Below, piece by piece: positions 29,237 through 36,967 of a stretch of DNA of 64,000 nt (position 1 is the stretch's first letter; each line of letters opens with the position of its first letter). The stretch is from NCBI RefSeq assembly GCF_034387475.1, contig NZ_JAXCIL010000002.1:682001-746000 (forward strand), read 5' to 3'. The notes beneath the pieces were generated by a model. The model had not been told where the DNA came from and did not search any database. It saw only the letters and a program-made list of their open reading frames with translations. Made by a program: the position numbers and the translations under genes. This stretch comes from Pseudomonas sp. Teo4. Its GTDB lineage: Bacteria > Pseudomonadota > Gammaproteobacteria > Pseudomonadales > Pseudomonadaceae.

Positions 29237-30176
29237 CGTTTTCCCTGCCCCCCTCTTCCAGGCGTTTGCGCATCGCAAGAACGACCGTACGTTCCTGCCA
29301 ACTACCGCCCACGTGCAGGCGCTCGCGCACTTCAGTCCCTTGCTCGTCGATTCGTACCACTACACCCTCGTCGCGCCCCACCCGATCTCCTGCACGCACG
29401 CGATACAACCGCCCGGCGGCCAGCAACAAGGCCTCGTACTCCTGGCCGCGCGCGAGGCTGCCAATCATTTCCAGTTGCGCCAGCGGAATGCTGCCAAGCT
29501 CACCCCGAGGCGAACGACTGATCCATGTGGCGAACGGATCGATTGCCGGCGCAACGACCCCAGCCTGAGCAGGCAACTGAGCCAACCATTCAGTGGATGG
29601 GACGGGCGCTTTGGCGTGGTAGGTCTGCACCTGCAAGCGCAATCGCAACAGCCCTGGACGCCCCTCGACCACGGCCAATGCCATGTCAGCAGCACGCAGC
29701 AAGCGTACTTGACCGAACCAGTCGCCCAGCCACTCCCGTAATGCTGGGTAGCGCCCTACCACCTGCACATTCAAGGGCGTCTGGCGGTAACCGGTCTGCA
29801 TGACCGGCTCCAGCACATCGAGCTGTTCAAAATGCAGCCCCTGCGCATGCCCGGAAGCCGCCATTCGGTCGAGCAAGTCACTCATGCTCTCGCCAGCCGC
29901 AAGCCCCCAGCGGGCTTGGTTCAACTGCCGCTCTGCATCGGCGAACGCCGCCTGTGTGTCACTCAGCATCTTCAATTGCTCGGCCCTGGACTTGTGCTCC
30001 CGCTCCAGCTGGTCATGCCTGAGAAGCTGTGAGTTCCGCTGTTCACGCAGCTCCGGCACCCTGAGCAAGCCACCTGCCACGAGCACCAACAATGCCAAAC
30101 CCGCCGGCATGATCACCCTGAAGGCCGCAGAGCGCGCCACAAGCCCTTGCCAGTCCAGCGCCTGCAGCACGCTCAT
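29160..30176 (-). CDS. pilO: PilO-PilP fusion protein of the type IV pilus alignment complex
   Basis: This 338-residue protein joins two normally separate parts. Residues 1-200 are PilO-like: a short cytoplasmic start, one TM (VIMPAGLALLVLVAGGLL), a coiled coil and a ferredoxin-like core (QTPLNVQVVGRYPALREWLG). Residues 225-315 match the beta-domain of PilP (IPLAQLEMIGSLARGQEYEA, then YRVRAGDRVGRDEGVVVRI), which contacts the PilQ N-domain. The PilP lipoprotein signal is lost. It starts with an ATGA overlap with pilN and runs 77 nt into pilQ. It may be labelled pilP or pilO in other genomes. Confidence 0.85.
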   Translation of the reverse strand: MSVLQALDWQGLVARSAAFRVIMPAGLALLVLVAGGLLRVPELREQRNSQLLRHDQLEREHKSRAEQLKMLSDTQAAFADAERQLNQARWGLAAGESMSDLLDRMAASGHAQGLHFEQLDVLEPVMQTGYRQTPLNVQVVGRYPALREWLGDWFGQVRLLRAADMALAVVEGRPGLLRLRLQVQTYHAKAPVPSTEWLAQLPAQAGVVAPAIDPFATWISRSPRGELGSIPLAQLEMIGSLARGQEYEALLLAAGRLYRVRAGDRVGRDEGVVVRIDEQGTEVRERLHVGGSWQERTVVLAMRKRLEEGGRENDEVPVEMDVGGAVDRSAGHGSTLQG

Positions 30177-30709
30177 GCCCAAGACGCTCGCACCTGGGCC
30201 ACGAGCAAAAACTCGTCGCCACCAGGCATGCTCCTGATCTGTTTGAGCTGCAGGTCGATCAGGACCGAGGAACGCTCAAGATCGCGTAACAGCTGAGCCA
30301 CCAACGCGCCGGACCCGGCCCGCCCGACAATCTGAAGCCGCCCATCTTCCAGCTTGAGCTCTGTCAGTTGAACGCCATCCGGCATAGCTCGCTCCAGATC
30401 GACGAACAGCGCCTGCAATACACCTTGATCAACCCTTAAAGCACCCAGAGCCGCAACCTGATCGCGCACGGTCACAACGGCTGCCTGTGTTTCTCCAAAC
30501 GATTCCAGTTGAGACTCCAACTCGGCAAGGGCGGCGTCTTTATGCTGGTTGAGTGCAATTTGTTGCTGTACACGCTGGCGCGAGAGTTGATCGAGGGCAA
30601 TCACCACGCACAAGGCAAGGAGCGCACTGGCGACTAAAGAAACCTTGAACTGCCTGATTGCAGCTTGTCGTTTCCGCTCGCGCCAGGGCAGAAGGTTCAG
30701 ACGTATCAT
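30173..30709 (-). CDS. pilN: type IV pilus assembly protein PilN
   Basis: A 178-residue bitopic protein. The cytoplasmic tail starts MIRLNLLPWRERKR, the conserved peptide that docks into PilM. One TM (VSLVASALLALCVVIALDQL) is followed by a coiled coil and a small periplasmic domain (PDGVQLTELKLEDGRLQIVG). The start at 30709 overlaps the pilM stop (ATGA) and places the docking peptide at the very N-terminus. It pairs with PilO in the inner membrane. Confidence 0.93.
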   Translation of the reverse strand: MIRLNLLPWRERKRQAAIRQFKVSLVASALLALCVVIALDQLSRQRVQQQIALNQHKDAALAELESQLESFGETQAAVVTVRDQVAALGALRVDQGVLQALFVDLERAMPDGVQLTELKLEDGRLQIVGRAGSGALVAQLLRDLERSSVLIDLQLKQIRSMPGGDEFLLVAQVRASWA

Positions 30710-31317
30710 CGGCGCATACCTCCCAGTGCCAGGGCGAAGGCCAGAGGCATCGAATCGCTGCACTCTTCCAAACCAGCCAGCGACGACACACGCTGCAAGG
30801 CTATGCTGTCGACTTCCACCGCCTCAAGCTGCAATCCGGCATCGAGAAACAGCGCTTCAAGCGGGTCAAGCGTACTTTGCCTGCAAGCCGCCACCATGAC
30901 GTCGAAGGAGCCGGGCTCAACCTGCGACGCCCCCAGCACCTGAAAATCCAGCGCCAGGTCATCCAGTGGAAAGGGAAACAACTGGTCGGCGTCGACCAGC
31001 AAGTGCGCCTCCAACTCGGCTTCCGTCAGGCCTGCGGGTAACTGACACACCTTGCAGATCACCTGGCTCGCCGGCACCGCCACGGCAACGCGACGCTGAC
31101 GACTGAACGATCGCTGATGAGCCCTTCGCAATGCCGACACGATCCGCTCAGGATCTGCCAACCAATCACCTGCAGATGGCGGCTCGATCGGCTCAACCGC
31201 CAATCCCGCCACCTGGTAACGTCCACGACGGCGCTGAAGCTGCAGCATCCGAACGGAATCGGAGGTGATTTCCACCCCAAGCAATGAGCCGGCATCCTTG
31301 CCGAAGCGTCCAAACAT
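30706..31317 (-). CDS. pilM: PilM with a large internal deletion
   Basis: A 203-residue protein compared with about 354 in P. aeruginosa PilM. The N-terminal lobe is well preserved (LLGVEITSDSVRMLQLQR, LVDADQLFPFPLDDLALDFQ, DVMVAACRQSTLDPLEALF) up to VEVDSIALQR. It then jumps to a segment resembling the last PilM helix (MPLAFALALGGMRR). The middle 150 or so residues, which carry most of the nucleotide-binding lobe of this actin-like fold, are missing, yet the reading frame and the overlap with pilN are intact. The retained half is the side expected to hold the PilN peptide. The start at 31317 (MFGRFGKDAGSLLG) follows family alignment. Confidence 0.88.
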   Translation of the reverse strand: MFGRFGKDAGSLLGVEITSDSVRMLQLQRRRGRYQVAGLAVEPIEPPSAGDWLADPERIVSALRRAHQRSFSRQRRVAVAVPASQVICKVCQLPAGLTEAELEAHLLVDADQLFPFPLDDLALDFQVLGASQVEPGSFDVMVAACRQSTLDPLEALFLDAGLQLEAVEVDSIALQRVSSLAGLEECSDSMPLAFALALGGMRR

Positions 31318-31489
31318 CCCTGATTCCTTGCTCAATTTGGCCAACCAAATCCGCGACGTGCTGGCCGGACGGTTGCGCGGGCCGCCTGGCCGGTCACCCG
31401 GCAAGACGAAAAATGCTTATAATGCCCAGCGTTTTTTCGTCCGCCGGACCCATGCGCAATTCACTCCTCAACCTGGACACCCAAAAGCC
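31318..31489. promoter_or_regulatory. divergent promoter region pilM / ponA
   Basis: The gap of 172 nt carries a good -10 element TATAAT at 31418-31423 on the plus strand, preceded by TG two bases upstream, which should start the ponA message near 31430. A recognisable -35 is lacking. The pilM promoter must lie in the same space on the other strand. Confidence 0.5.
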
Positions 31490-31493
31490 TTGA
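31452..31493 (+). CDS. possible 13-residue leader ORF coupled to ponA
   Basis: ATG at 31452 opens a 13-codon frame (MRNSLLNLDTQKP) whose TGA overlaps the TTG start of ponA as TTGA. It lies downstream of the TATAAT box and so should be in the ponA mRNA. The overlap suggests translational coupling for a gene that starts with a weak codon. The ribosome binding site of the leader itself is poor (GGA), so translation is unproven. Confidence 0.35.
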   Translation: MRNSLLNLDTQKP

Positions 31494-33943
31494 TACGCCT
31501 GCTGAAGTTCTTCTGGTGGTCACTCGTCGCAGTCACCTGCGCGCTCGTACTCGGTGTGAGCGGTGCGTTTCTGTATCTTAGCCCCAGCCTGCCCTCGGTC
31601 GAATCGCTCAGAAGTATCCAGTTGCAGATCCCGCTCAGGGTGTACAGCAGCGACGGCAAGCTGATTGCCGAATTCGGCGAAATGCGCCGCTCGCCGATCC
31701 GTTTCGCGGATATTCCCCCACAATTCATTCAGGCGCTTCTGTCTGCCGAGGATGACAATTTCCTCAACCACTATGGCGTCGACCCAAGCAGCCTGATGCG
31801 TGCCGCCAGCCAGCTGGTCAAGTCTGGCCATATCCAGACCGGCGGCAGCACCATCACCATGCAGGTGGCGAAGAACTACTTCCTCACCAGCGAACGCAGC
31901 TTCTCGCGTAAAACCAACGAGATTCTCCTGGCTCTGCAGATCGAGCGTGAGCTGACCAAGGACGAGATCCTCGAGCTGTACGTCAACAAGATCTACCTGG
32001 GTAACCGCGCCTACGGCATCGAGGCCGCCGCGCAGGTGTACTACGGCAAGTCGATCCGTGACGTGAGCCTGGCGCAAATGGCGATGATCGCCGGCCTGCC
32101 CAAGGCGCCGTCGCGCTTCAACCCGTTGGCCAACCCGGTACGTGCCAAAGAGCGCCGGGACTGGATTCTCGGCCGCATGTACAAACTCGGCAAAATCGAC
32201 GAAGCCAGCTACCAGGCCGCCTTGGCCGAACCGCTGAACGCCAGTTACCACGTGCCGACCCCGGAAGTGAACGCACCGTACATCGCTGAGATGGCCCGTG
32301 CCGAAATGGTTGGCCGCTACGGCAGCGAGGCCTACACCGAAGGCTTCCGCGTGACCACCACGGTCCCGAGCGACATGCAGGAAATGGCCAACAAGGCCGT
32401 TCTCAATGGCCTCTCCGACTACGACGAACGCCATGGCTACCGCGGCCCCGAGGCGCGCTTCCCAGGCAAGACCCAGGCAGCCTGGCTGCAGGAGCTGAAC
32501 AAGCAACGCACCATGGGCGGGCTGGAGCCAGCCATCGTCACCCGAGTCGAGAAGAACGGCCTGAAAGTACTCACCCGTGGCGGCCAGGAAGAAGAAGTCG
32601 CCTGGGACACCATGAAATGGGCTCGCCCGTTCATCAACACCAACTCCCAAGGTCGTGCGCCGCAATCGCCGGCGGATGTAGCTCAGGTTGGTGACCTGGT
32701 GCGCCTGCAGCGCCTGGACGACGGCAAACTCAAGTTCAGCCAGATTCCCGGCGCGCAGAGCGCACTGGTGACCCTCGACCCTTACAACGGTGCCATCCGC
32801 GCCCTGGTCGGTGGCTTCTCGTTCGAGCAGAGCAACTACAACCGCGCCATGCAGGCCAAGCGCCAGCCAGGCTCAAGCTTCAAGCCCTTCATCTACAGCG
32901 CAGCACTGGACAGTGGCTACACCGCCTCCAGCCTGGTCAACGACGCACCGATCGTGTTCGTCGACGAGTACCTGGACAAGGTCTGGCGGCCGAAGAACGA
33001 CACCAACACCTTCCTGGGGCCGATCCGCATGCGCGAGGCGTTGTACAAGTCGCGCAACCTGGTGTCGATCCGCCTGCTACAGGCGATGGGTGTAGACCGC
33101 ACCATCGACTACATCGCCAAGTTCGGCTTCAACAAGCAGGACTTGCCTCGCAACCTGTCCCTGGCACTGGGCACCGCGACCCTGACCCCGATGGAGATCG
33201 CCACCGGCTGGAGCACCTTCGCCAACGGCGGTTACAAGATCACCCCCTACCTGATCGACCGCATCGAAAGCCGCAACGGCGAGACCCTGTTCACCGCCAA
33301 CCCGGCGCGCGTCCCACAAGGCGCCGAAGATCATGCAGGCCTGGCCGCACCGGAGCAGCCGATCAGCACCGCCGCCATGCCCGGTGAAGCACCGTCCAGC
33401 TACGGCCAGGTTGCGCCGGCCCCGCAAGCACCGGCGACCGCAGAGCAGATCATCGATGGCCGCACCACCTACATCCTTACCAGCATGCTTCAGGATGTGA
33501 TCAAGCGCGGCACCGGCCGTCGCGCCCTGGCGCTGGGCCGCACCGATCTGGCAGGCAAGACCGGCACGACCAACGAGTCCAAGGATGCCTGGTTCTCCGG
33601 TTACAACGCTGACTACATCACCACGGTGTGGGTCGGTTTCGACCAGCCGGAAACCCTCGGTCGTCGCGAATACGGCGGCACTGTAGCGCTGCCGATCTGG
33701 ATGAACTTCATGGGTGCAGCGCTGAAGGACAAGCCGAACCACGCACCGGCGGAGCCGGAGGGTATTCTCAGCCTGCGCGTAGACCCTGTGAGTGGTCGCG
33801 CCGCCTCGCCGAGTACGCCGAATGCCTACTTCGAGCTGTTCAAGGCCGAAGACTCGCCGCCGTCGGTGGATGAGCTGGGTAATGGTGCCGCGCCAGGCAG
33901 CCCGCTGCCGGCAGATGAAGCGGCGCCGATGGATCTGTTCTGA
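31490..33943 (+). CDS. ponA: penicillin-binding protein 1A (bifunctional)
   Basis: An 817-residue class A PBP. One TM lies near residues 6-29. The glycosyltransferase domain has Glu87 in SAEDDNFLNHYG and GGSTITMQVAKNYFL. An OB-like insert follows, then the transpeptidase with Ser462 in GSSFKPF, SRN in LYKSRNLVS and the KTGT box in LAGKTGTTNESKD. It polymerises and cross-links peptidoglycan at the inner membrane. The start is taken as TTG at 31490 because it aligns with the MRLLKF start of other PonA proteins; no ATG or GTG is available in frame close by. Confidence 0.94.
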   Translation: MIRLLKFFWWSLVAVTCALVLGVSGAFLYLSPSLPSVESLRSIQLQIPLRVYSSDGKLIAEFGEMRRSPIRFADIPPQFIQALLSAEDDNFLNHYGVDPSSLMRAASQLVKSGHIQTGGSTITMQVAKNYFLTSERSFSRKTNEILLALQIERELTKDEILELYVNKIYLGNRAYGIEAAAQVYYGKSIRDVSLAQMAMIAGLPKAPSRFNPLANPVRAKERRDWILGRMYKLGKIDEASYQAALAEPLNASYHVPTPEVNAPYIAEMARAEMVGRYGSEAYTEGFRVTTTVPSDMQEMANKAVLNGLSDYDERHGYRGPEARFPGKTQAAWLQELNKQRTMGGLEPAIVTRVEKNGLKVLTRGGQEEEVAWDTMKWARPFINTNSQGRAPQSPADVAQVGDLVRLQRLDDGKLKFSQIPGAQSALVTLDPYNGAIRALVGGFSFEQSNYNRAMQAKRQPGSSFKPFIYSAALDSGYTASSLVNDAPIVFVDEYLDKVWRPKNDTNTFLGPIRMREALYKSRNLVSIRLLQAMGVDRTIDYIAKFGFNKQDLPRNLSLALGTATLTPMEIATGWSTFANGGYKITPYLIDRIESRNGETLFTANPARVPQGAEDHAGLAAPEQPISTAAMPGEAPSSYGQVAPAPQAPATAEQIIDGRTTYILTSMLQDVIKRGTGRRALALGRTDLAGKTGTTNESKDAWFSGYNADYITTVWVGFDQPETLGRREYGGTVALPIWMNFMGAALKDKPNHAPAEPEGILSLRVDPVSGRAASPSTPNAYFELFKAEDSPPSVDELGNGAAPGSPLPADEAAPMDLF

Positions 33944-33990
33944 TCTAATCCAAGTGCTCGCCTTGGGTCTTGCGGCGGCACGTGAAACGC

Positions 33991-34200
33991 GCGCCGCCCG
34001 CGCGGCGCATCGCGAGCAAGGCTCGCTCCTACGTCTGTTTCGGGCCAGTCATGCCTGCGGGAATGCACGCGACCGCTTTGGCGCACGCCGCGATATTGAG
34101 TCGAACAAACAAGGCGGTCGCGCGCGCGTGTAACAGGCATTATTGGCCTTAAACAGACGTAGGAGCGAGCCTTGCTCGCGATGCGCCGCGCGGGCGGCGC
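33991..34200. repeat. 50-bp perfect inverted repeat (second REP family)
   Basis: Arm 33991-34040 is the exact reverse complement of 34151-34200; weaker matching continues inwards for about 17 bp. Each arm contains a GC palindrome (GCGCCGCCCGCGCGGCGC) and a second hairpin around GCGAGCAAGGCTCGC. The inner 110 nt hold a further pair (GACCGC/GCGGTC). The motif GTAGGAGCGAGCCTTGCTCG is a known style of Pseudomonas REP, distinct from the GCCGGCAAGCCGGC type elsewhere in the window. Confidence 0.85.
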
Positions 34201-34259
34201 TCGATCTTGCAAACGGCGAAAATGCCATGATGAATATCTGGCAAGCCACACCCAAAAAC

Positions 34260-34293
34260 AAAAAGCCCCGACTCCTACGAGCCGGGGCTTTTT
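34260..34293. terminator. bidirectional Rho-independent terminator ponA / maeB
   Basis: AAAAAGCCCCG (34260-34270) pairs with CGGGGCTTTTT (34283-34293). It has a T-run on both strands and serves both convergent genes. Confidence 0.88.
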
Positions 34294-34311
34294 CGTGTCG
34301 CTACGACTGAA

Positions 34312-35580
34312 TCAGCCGTTGAACACTTCATCCACGCTGTTCAGCGGGTAGTGCTTCGGATACGGCAGGGTCGCAACGCCGGATTCGATTGCGGCCTTGG
34401 CCACGGCATCGGAAACGACGGTGATCAGACGTGCATCCAGTGGCTTCGGAATGATGTACTCACGGCCGAATTCCAGACCGTCAACGCCGTAAGCTTCGCA
34501 AACTTCCTTCGGCACCGGCAGCTTGGCCAGGTCTTTCAGGGCGATGGCGGCAGCGATCTTCATCTCTTCGTTGATGCGCTTGGCACGGACGTCCAGAGCA
34601 CCACGGAAGATGAACGGGAAGCCCAGAACGTTGTTGACCTGGTTCGGGTAGTCGGAACGACCGGTCGCCATGATCACATCGCTGCGGGTGGCGTGAGCCA
34701 GTTCTGGCGAGATTTCCGGATCAGGGTTCGAGCACGCGAACACGATCGGGTTGGCCGCCATCGACTTCAGGCCTTCAGCGCTCAGCAGGTTCGGGCCGGA
34801 CAGACCAACGAACACGTCGGCGCCATCCAGGGCATCAGCCAGGGTGCGCTTGTCGGTGGCGTGGGCGAACTGGGCCTTGTACTGGTTCAGGTCGTCACGG
34901 CCAGCGTGAATCACGCCGCTGCGGTCGATCATGAAGATGTTTTCGACCTTGGCACCCATGCTCACCAGCAGCTTCATGCAGGAGATGGCTGCAGCACCGG
35001 CGCCCAGGCAGACGATCTTGGCCTCTTCGAGTTTCTTACCGGCAATTTCCAGCGCGTTGATCATGCCTGCGGCAGTCACGATCGCGGTGCCGTGCTGGTC
35101 ATCGTGGAAGACCGGAATGTCGCACTGCTCGATCAGGGTGCGCTCGATCTCGAAGCACTCAGGTGCCTTGATGTCTTCGAGGTTGATGCCGCCGAAGGTG
35201 ATGGAGATGCGCTTGACGGTGTCGATGAAGGCCTGCGGGCTTTCCGAATCGACTTCGATGTCGAATACATCGATGCCAGCGAAACGCTTGAACAGAACAC
35301 CCTTGCCTTCCATGACCGGCTTGGAAGCCAGTGGGCCGAGGTCACCCAGACCGAGGATGGCGGTGCCATCGGAGATCACCGCAACCAAGTTGCCCTTGCC
35401 GGTGTATTTGTAGGCCAGCTCTGGATCACGGCCGATCTCGCGCACGGGTTCGGCAACACCTGGGCTGTAGGCCAGGGCGAGGTCGCGGGCGGTGGCAGTT
35501 GGCTTGGAGAGCTCGACGCTCAGTTTCCCCGGACGAGGTTGAGCGTGATATTCGAGAGCGGCGGTTTTCAGGTCTGACAT
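34312..35580 (-). CDS. maeB: malic enzyme, short form
   Basis: This 422-residue enzyme decarboxylates malate to pyruvate with NAD(P). Visible are AYSPGVAEPVREI near residue 38, GLGDLGPLASKPVMEGKG near 80, the metal-binding EC..HDDQHGTAIV region near 135 and a GAGAAAISC nucleotide-binding motif near 165. It lacks the C-terminal phosphotransacetylase-like domain of the 750-residue MaeB enzymes. The start at 35580 (MSDLKTAALEYHAQPRPGK) fits the family; an upstream extension does not. It links the TCA cycle to NADPH and pyruvate supply. Confidence 0.92.
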   Translation of the reverse strand: MSDLKTAALEYHAQPRPGKLSVELSKPTATARDLALAYSPGVAEPVREIGRDPELAYKYTGKGNLVAVISDGTAILGLGDLGPLASKPVMEGKGVLFKRFAGIDVFDIEVDSESPQAFIDTVKRISITFGGINLEDIKAPECFEIERTLIEQCDIPVFHDDQHGTAIVTAAGMINALEIAGKKLEEAKIVCLGAGAAAISCMKLLVSMGAKVENIFMIDRSGVIHAGRDDLNQYKAQFAHATDKRTLADALDGADVFVGLSGPNLLSAEGLKSMAANPIVFACSNPDPEISPELAHATRSDVIMATGRSDYPNQVNNVLGFPFIFRGALDVRAKRINEEMKIAAAIALKDLAKLPVPKEVCEAYGVDGLEFGREYIIPKPLDARLITVVSDAVAKAAIESGVATLPYPKHYPLNSVDEVFNG

Positions 35581-35759
35581 GGTGGGCATTCCGCAATTTA
35601 CTGTTCTGACGGACCGCCGAGGATACGCAAAGAGCCGGGGAGCCACAAGACTGGTCAGTCACTTGTGTCAAGGCCTTTAGCCTACGACTTTACGCTACAA
35701 CCCACGGAGGATACGGCTTTCAGTGTGTACAATCCCGTAGCGAAATGTCTACAATTATT
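35581..35759. promoter_or_regulatory. maeB promoter region
   Basis: The 179 nt between maeB and the end of the nuclease gene should contain the maeB promoter on the minus strand. It is AT-rich near 35710-35760, with two similar words, GTGTACAATC and TGTCTACAATT, about 27 nt apart. No firm assignment was made. Confidence 0.3.
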
Positions 35760-36581
35760 TCACCGCGAAACGCGTTCCAGCATGCTCGGATCGGTCAATG
35801 GCAACACCCAGCGTCGCTGCCCTGGCTTCAGACCTCCCTTGCGGGAACGATCCAGCACCCAGCCACGCGCTTCGACCTGGCGTCCTTTGAGGTTATCGAA
35901 GAAGCCAGAAGGGAAGTTGCGTTGCAGACGAGCGGGAACCTGCAACACCACAGCATCGTCGAGCTCGAGCCACACACCACCCCGGTTGCGCTCGATGCCC
36001 TGAACTCTGCCACCGATCACGGCAAACCCGGACCGTTTGACTTCACTTGCACGCAACACCGGTGAACGCCGCCACAACCCCACGCCAGAAGTGCGAGCAG
36101 CCTGCTCGGCGGCCTGCTGGCAACCAGAAAGGCGCACATTGGGTGCGACCGCAACGCGGTAACCAAGCCCTTCGCTGAGCAACCGGGCTTCGAAATTGTC
36201 GCCATTGCGCCCGTAGACATGGGCCAAGGTGCGACCGTACTTGTCCTTCGCCTCGACACCTGGCACCAGCCCCACACGGCCATCGCTGGCTTTGACCAAG
36301 GCCTGCAGGCGCTGCTTGGCCATTTCGGCGTAAGGCTCGCTGCTGCGCCCCTTGCGGCCGATCTCCGGGGCATTGATACCAATCAGGCGCACACTGCGGC
36401 CATCGGCAAGGCGCAAGGTGTCGCCATCGACGATCTGTCGCACGGCCACCCGTTGCGGGTTTTCCGGCAGCGGGCAGAACGCCAAGGCCGGAAAATGCCA
36501 AATCGCGCCCACAAAAAAAGCGCCCACAAGGGGCGCTTTCTTTTGCAGCAACGCGAAACCCGAAGGATTCGCCATGCGCAT
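35760..36581 (-). CDS. secreted thermonuclease-family (SNase) protein with an added OB-like domain
   Basis: This 273-residue protein has a hydrophobic N-terminus (residues 16-34) ending LAFC, either an ordinary or a lipoprotein signal. An SNase domain follows (about 42-165) with QIVDGDTLRLADG, VRLIGINAPEIG, a conserved Glu in SSEPYAEMAK, and DKYGRTLAHVY. A C-terminal segment of about 90 residues resembles a second OB fold. It probably cleaves nucleic acid outside the cytoplasm. It starts 2 nt after rpmE, but a terminator hairpin of rpmE lies within its signal-peptide codons, so the start and expression are uncertain. Confidence 0.8.
   Translation of the reverse strand: MRMANPSGFALLQKKAPLVGAFFVGAIWHFPALAFCPLPENPQRVAVRQIVDGDTLRLADGRSVRLIGINAPEIGRKGRSSEPYAEMAKQRLQALVKASDGRVGLVPGVEAKDKYGRTLAHVYGRNGDNFEARLLSEGLGYRVAVAPNVRLSGCQQAAEQAARTSGVGLWRRSPVLRASEVKRSGFAVIGGRVQGIERNRGGVWLELDDAVVLQVPARLQRNFPSGFFDNLKGRQVEARGWVLDRSRKGGLKPGQRRWVLPLTDPSMLERVSR
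36513..36539 (-). terminator. rpmE terminator embedded in the nuclease reading frame
   Basis: On the minus strand AAAGCGCCC (36539-36531), loop CTTGT, GGGCGCTTT (36525-36517) is followed by a run that makes seven Ts in total. It is a textbook Rho-independent terminator 45 nt after the rpmE stop, and also encodes residues 15-23 of the nuclease. Confidence 0.85.
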
Positions 36582-36583
36582 GA

Positions 36584-36799
36584 TTACTTCTTGGTACCGA
36601 ACATACCGAAGCGATCGGCGAACTTCTGTACGCGACCACCGGTGTCCAGGACTTTCTGCTTACCAGTGTAGAACGGGTGGCACTGGGAGCACACGTCGAT
36701 CGCCAGCGGCTTGGCCAGGGTCGAACGGGTTTCGAATTTGCTGCCGCAGCTGCAGGTGACTGCAACTACTTCGTAGTTCGGATGAATATCTGCTTTCAT
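36584..36799 (-). CDS. rpmE: 50S ribosomal protein L31 (zinc-binding form)
   Basis: This 71-residue protein carries the zinc-binding cysteines Cys16, Cys18, Cys37 and Cys40 (VTCSCGS and [12 protein letters not shown]), so it is the C+ form that can be replaced by a C- paralogue under zinc limitation. GAGGAAG precedes the ATG at 36799. It is divergent from priA, an arrangement usual in Pseudomonas. Confidence 0.97.
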   Translation of the reverse strand: MKADIHPNYEVVAVTCSCGSKFETRSTLAKPLAIDVCSQCHPFYTGKQKVLDTGGRVQKFADRFGMFGTKK

Positions 36800-36967
36800 G
36801 GTCACTTCCTCGAGCTGCGTGCCGCCACCCAACACCAATTGTTGAATACCGCACGTAATTAGGCGGCGAATAATACCAGAGTGCGGCGTCAGCGCAAGTT
36901 GTCGCTTGTACCGACGGTCGTCTGCTAGTCTCGCCACTCGTTGAAATACCCTTCCGAGACCTTCCGC

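Larger units (their letters stand above)
33944..34311. other. intergenic region ponA / maeB with a long inverted repeat
   Basis: This 368-nt gap between convergent genes has no credible gene. Most of it is the 50-bp inverted repeat pair at 33991-34200; the rest is a bidirectional terminator at 34260-34293. Confidence 0.8.

Noticed and set aside
34049..34261. Short frames inside the 33991-34200 inverted repeat
   Set aside because: They are created by the repeat itself (similar peptides with ARAAHREQGSLL occur on both strands) and have no ribosome binding site.
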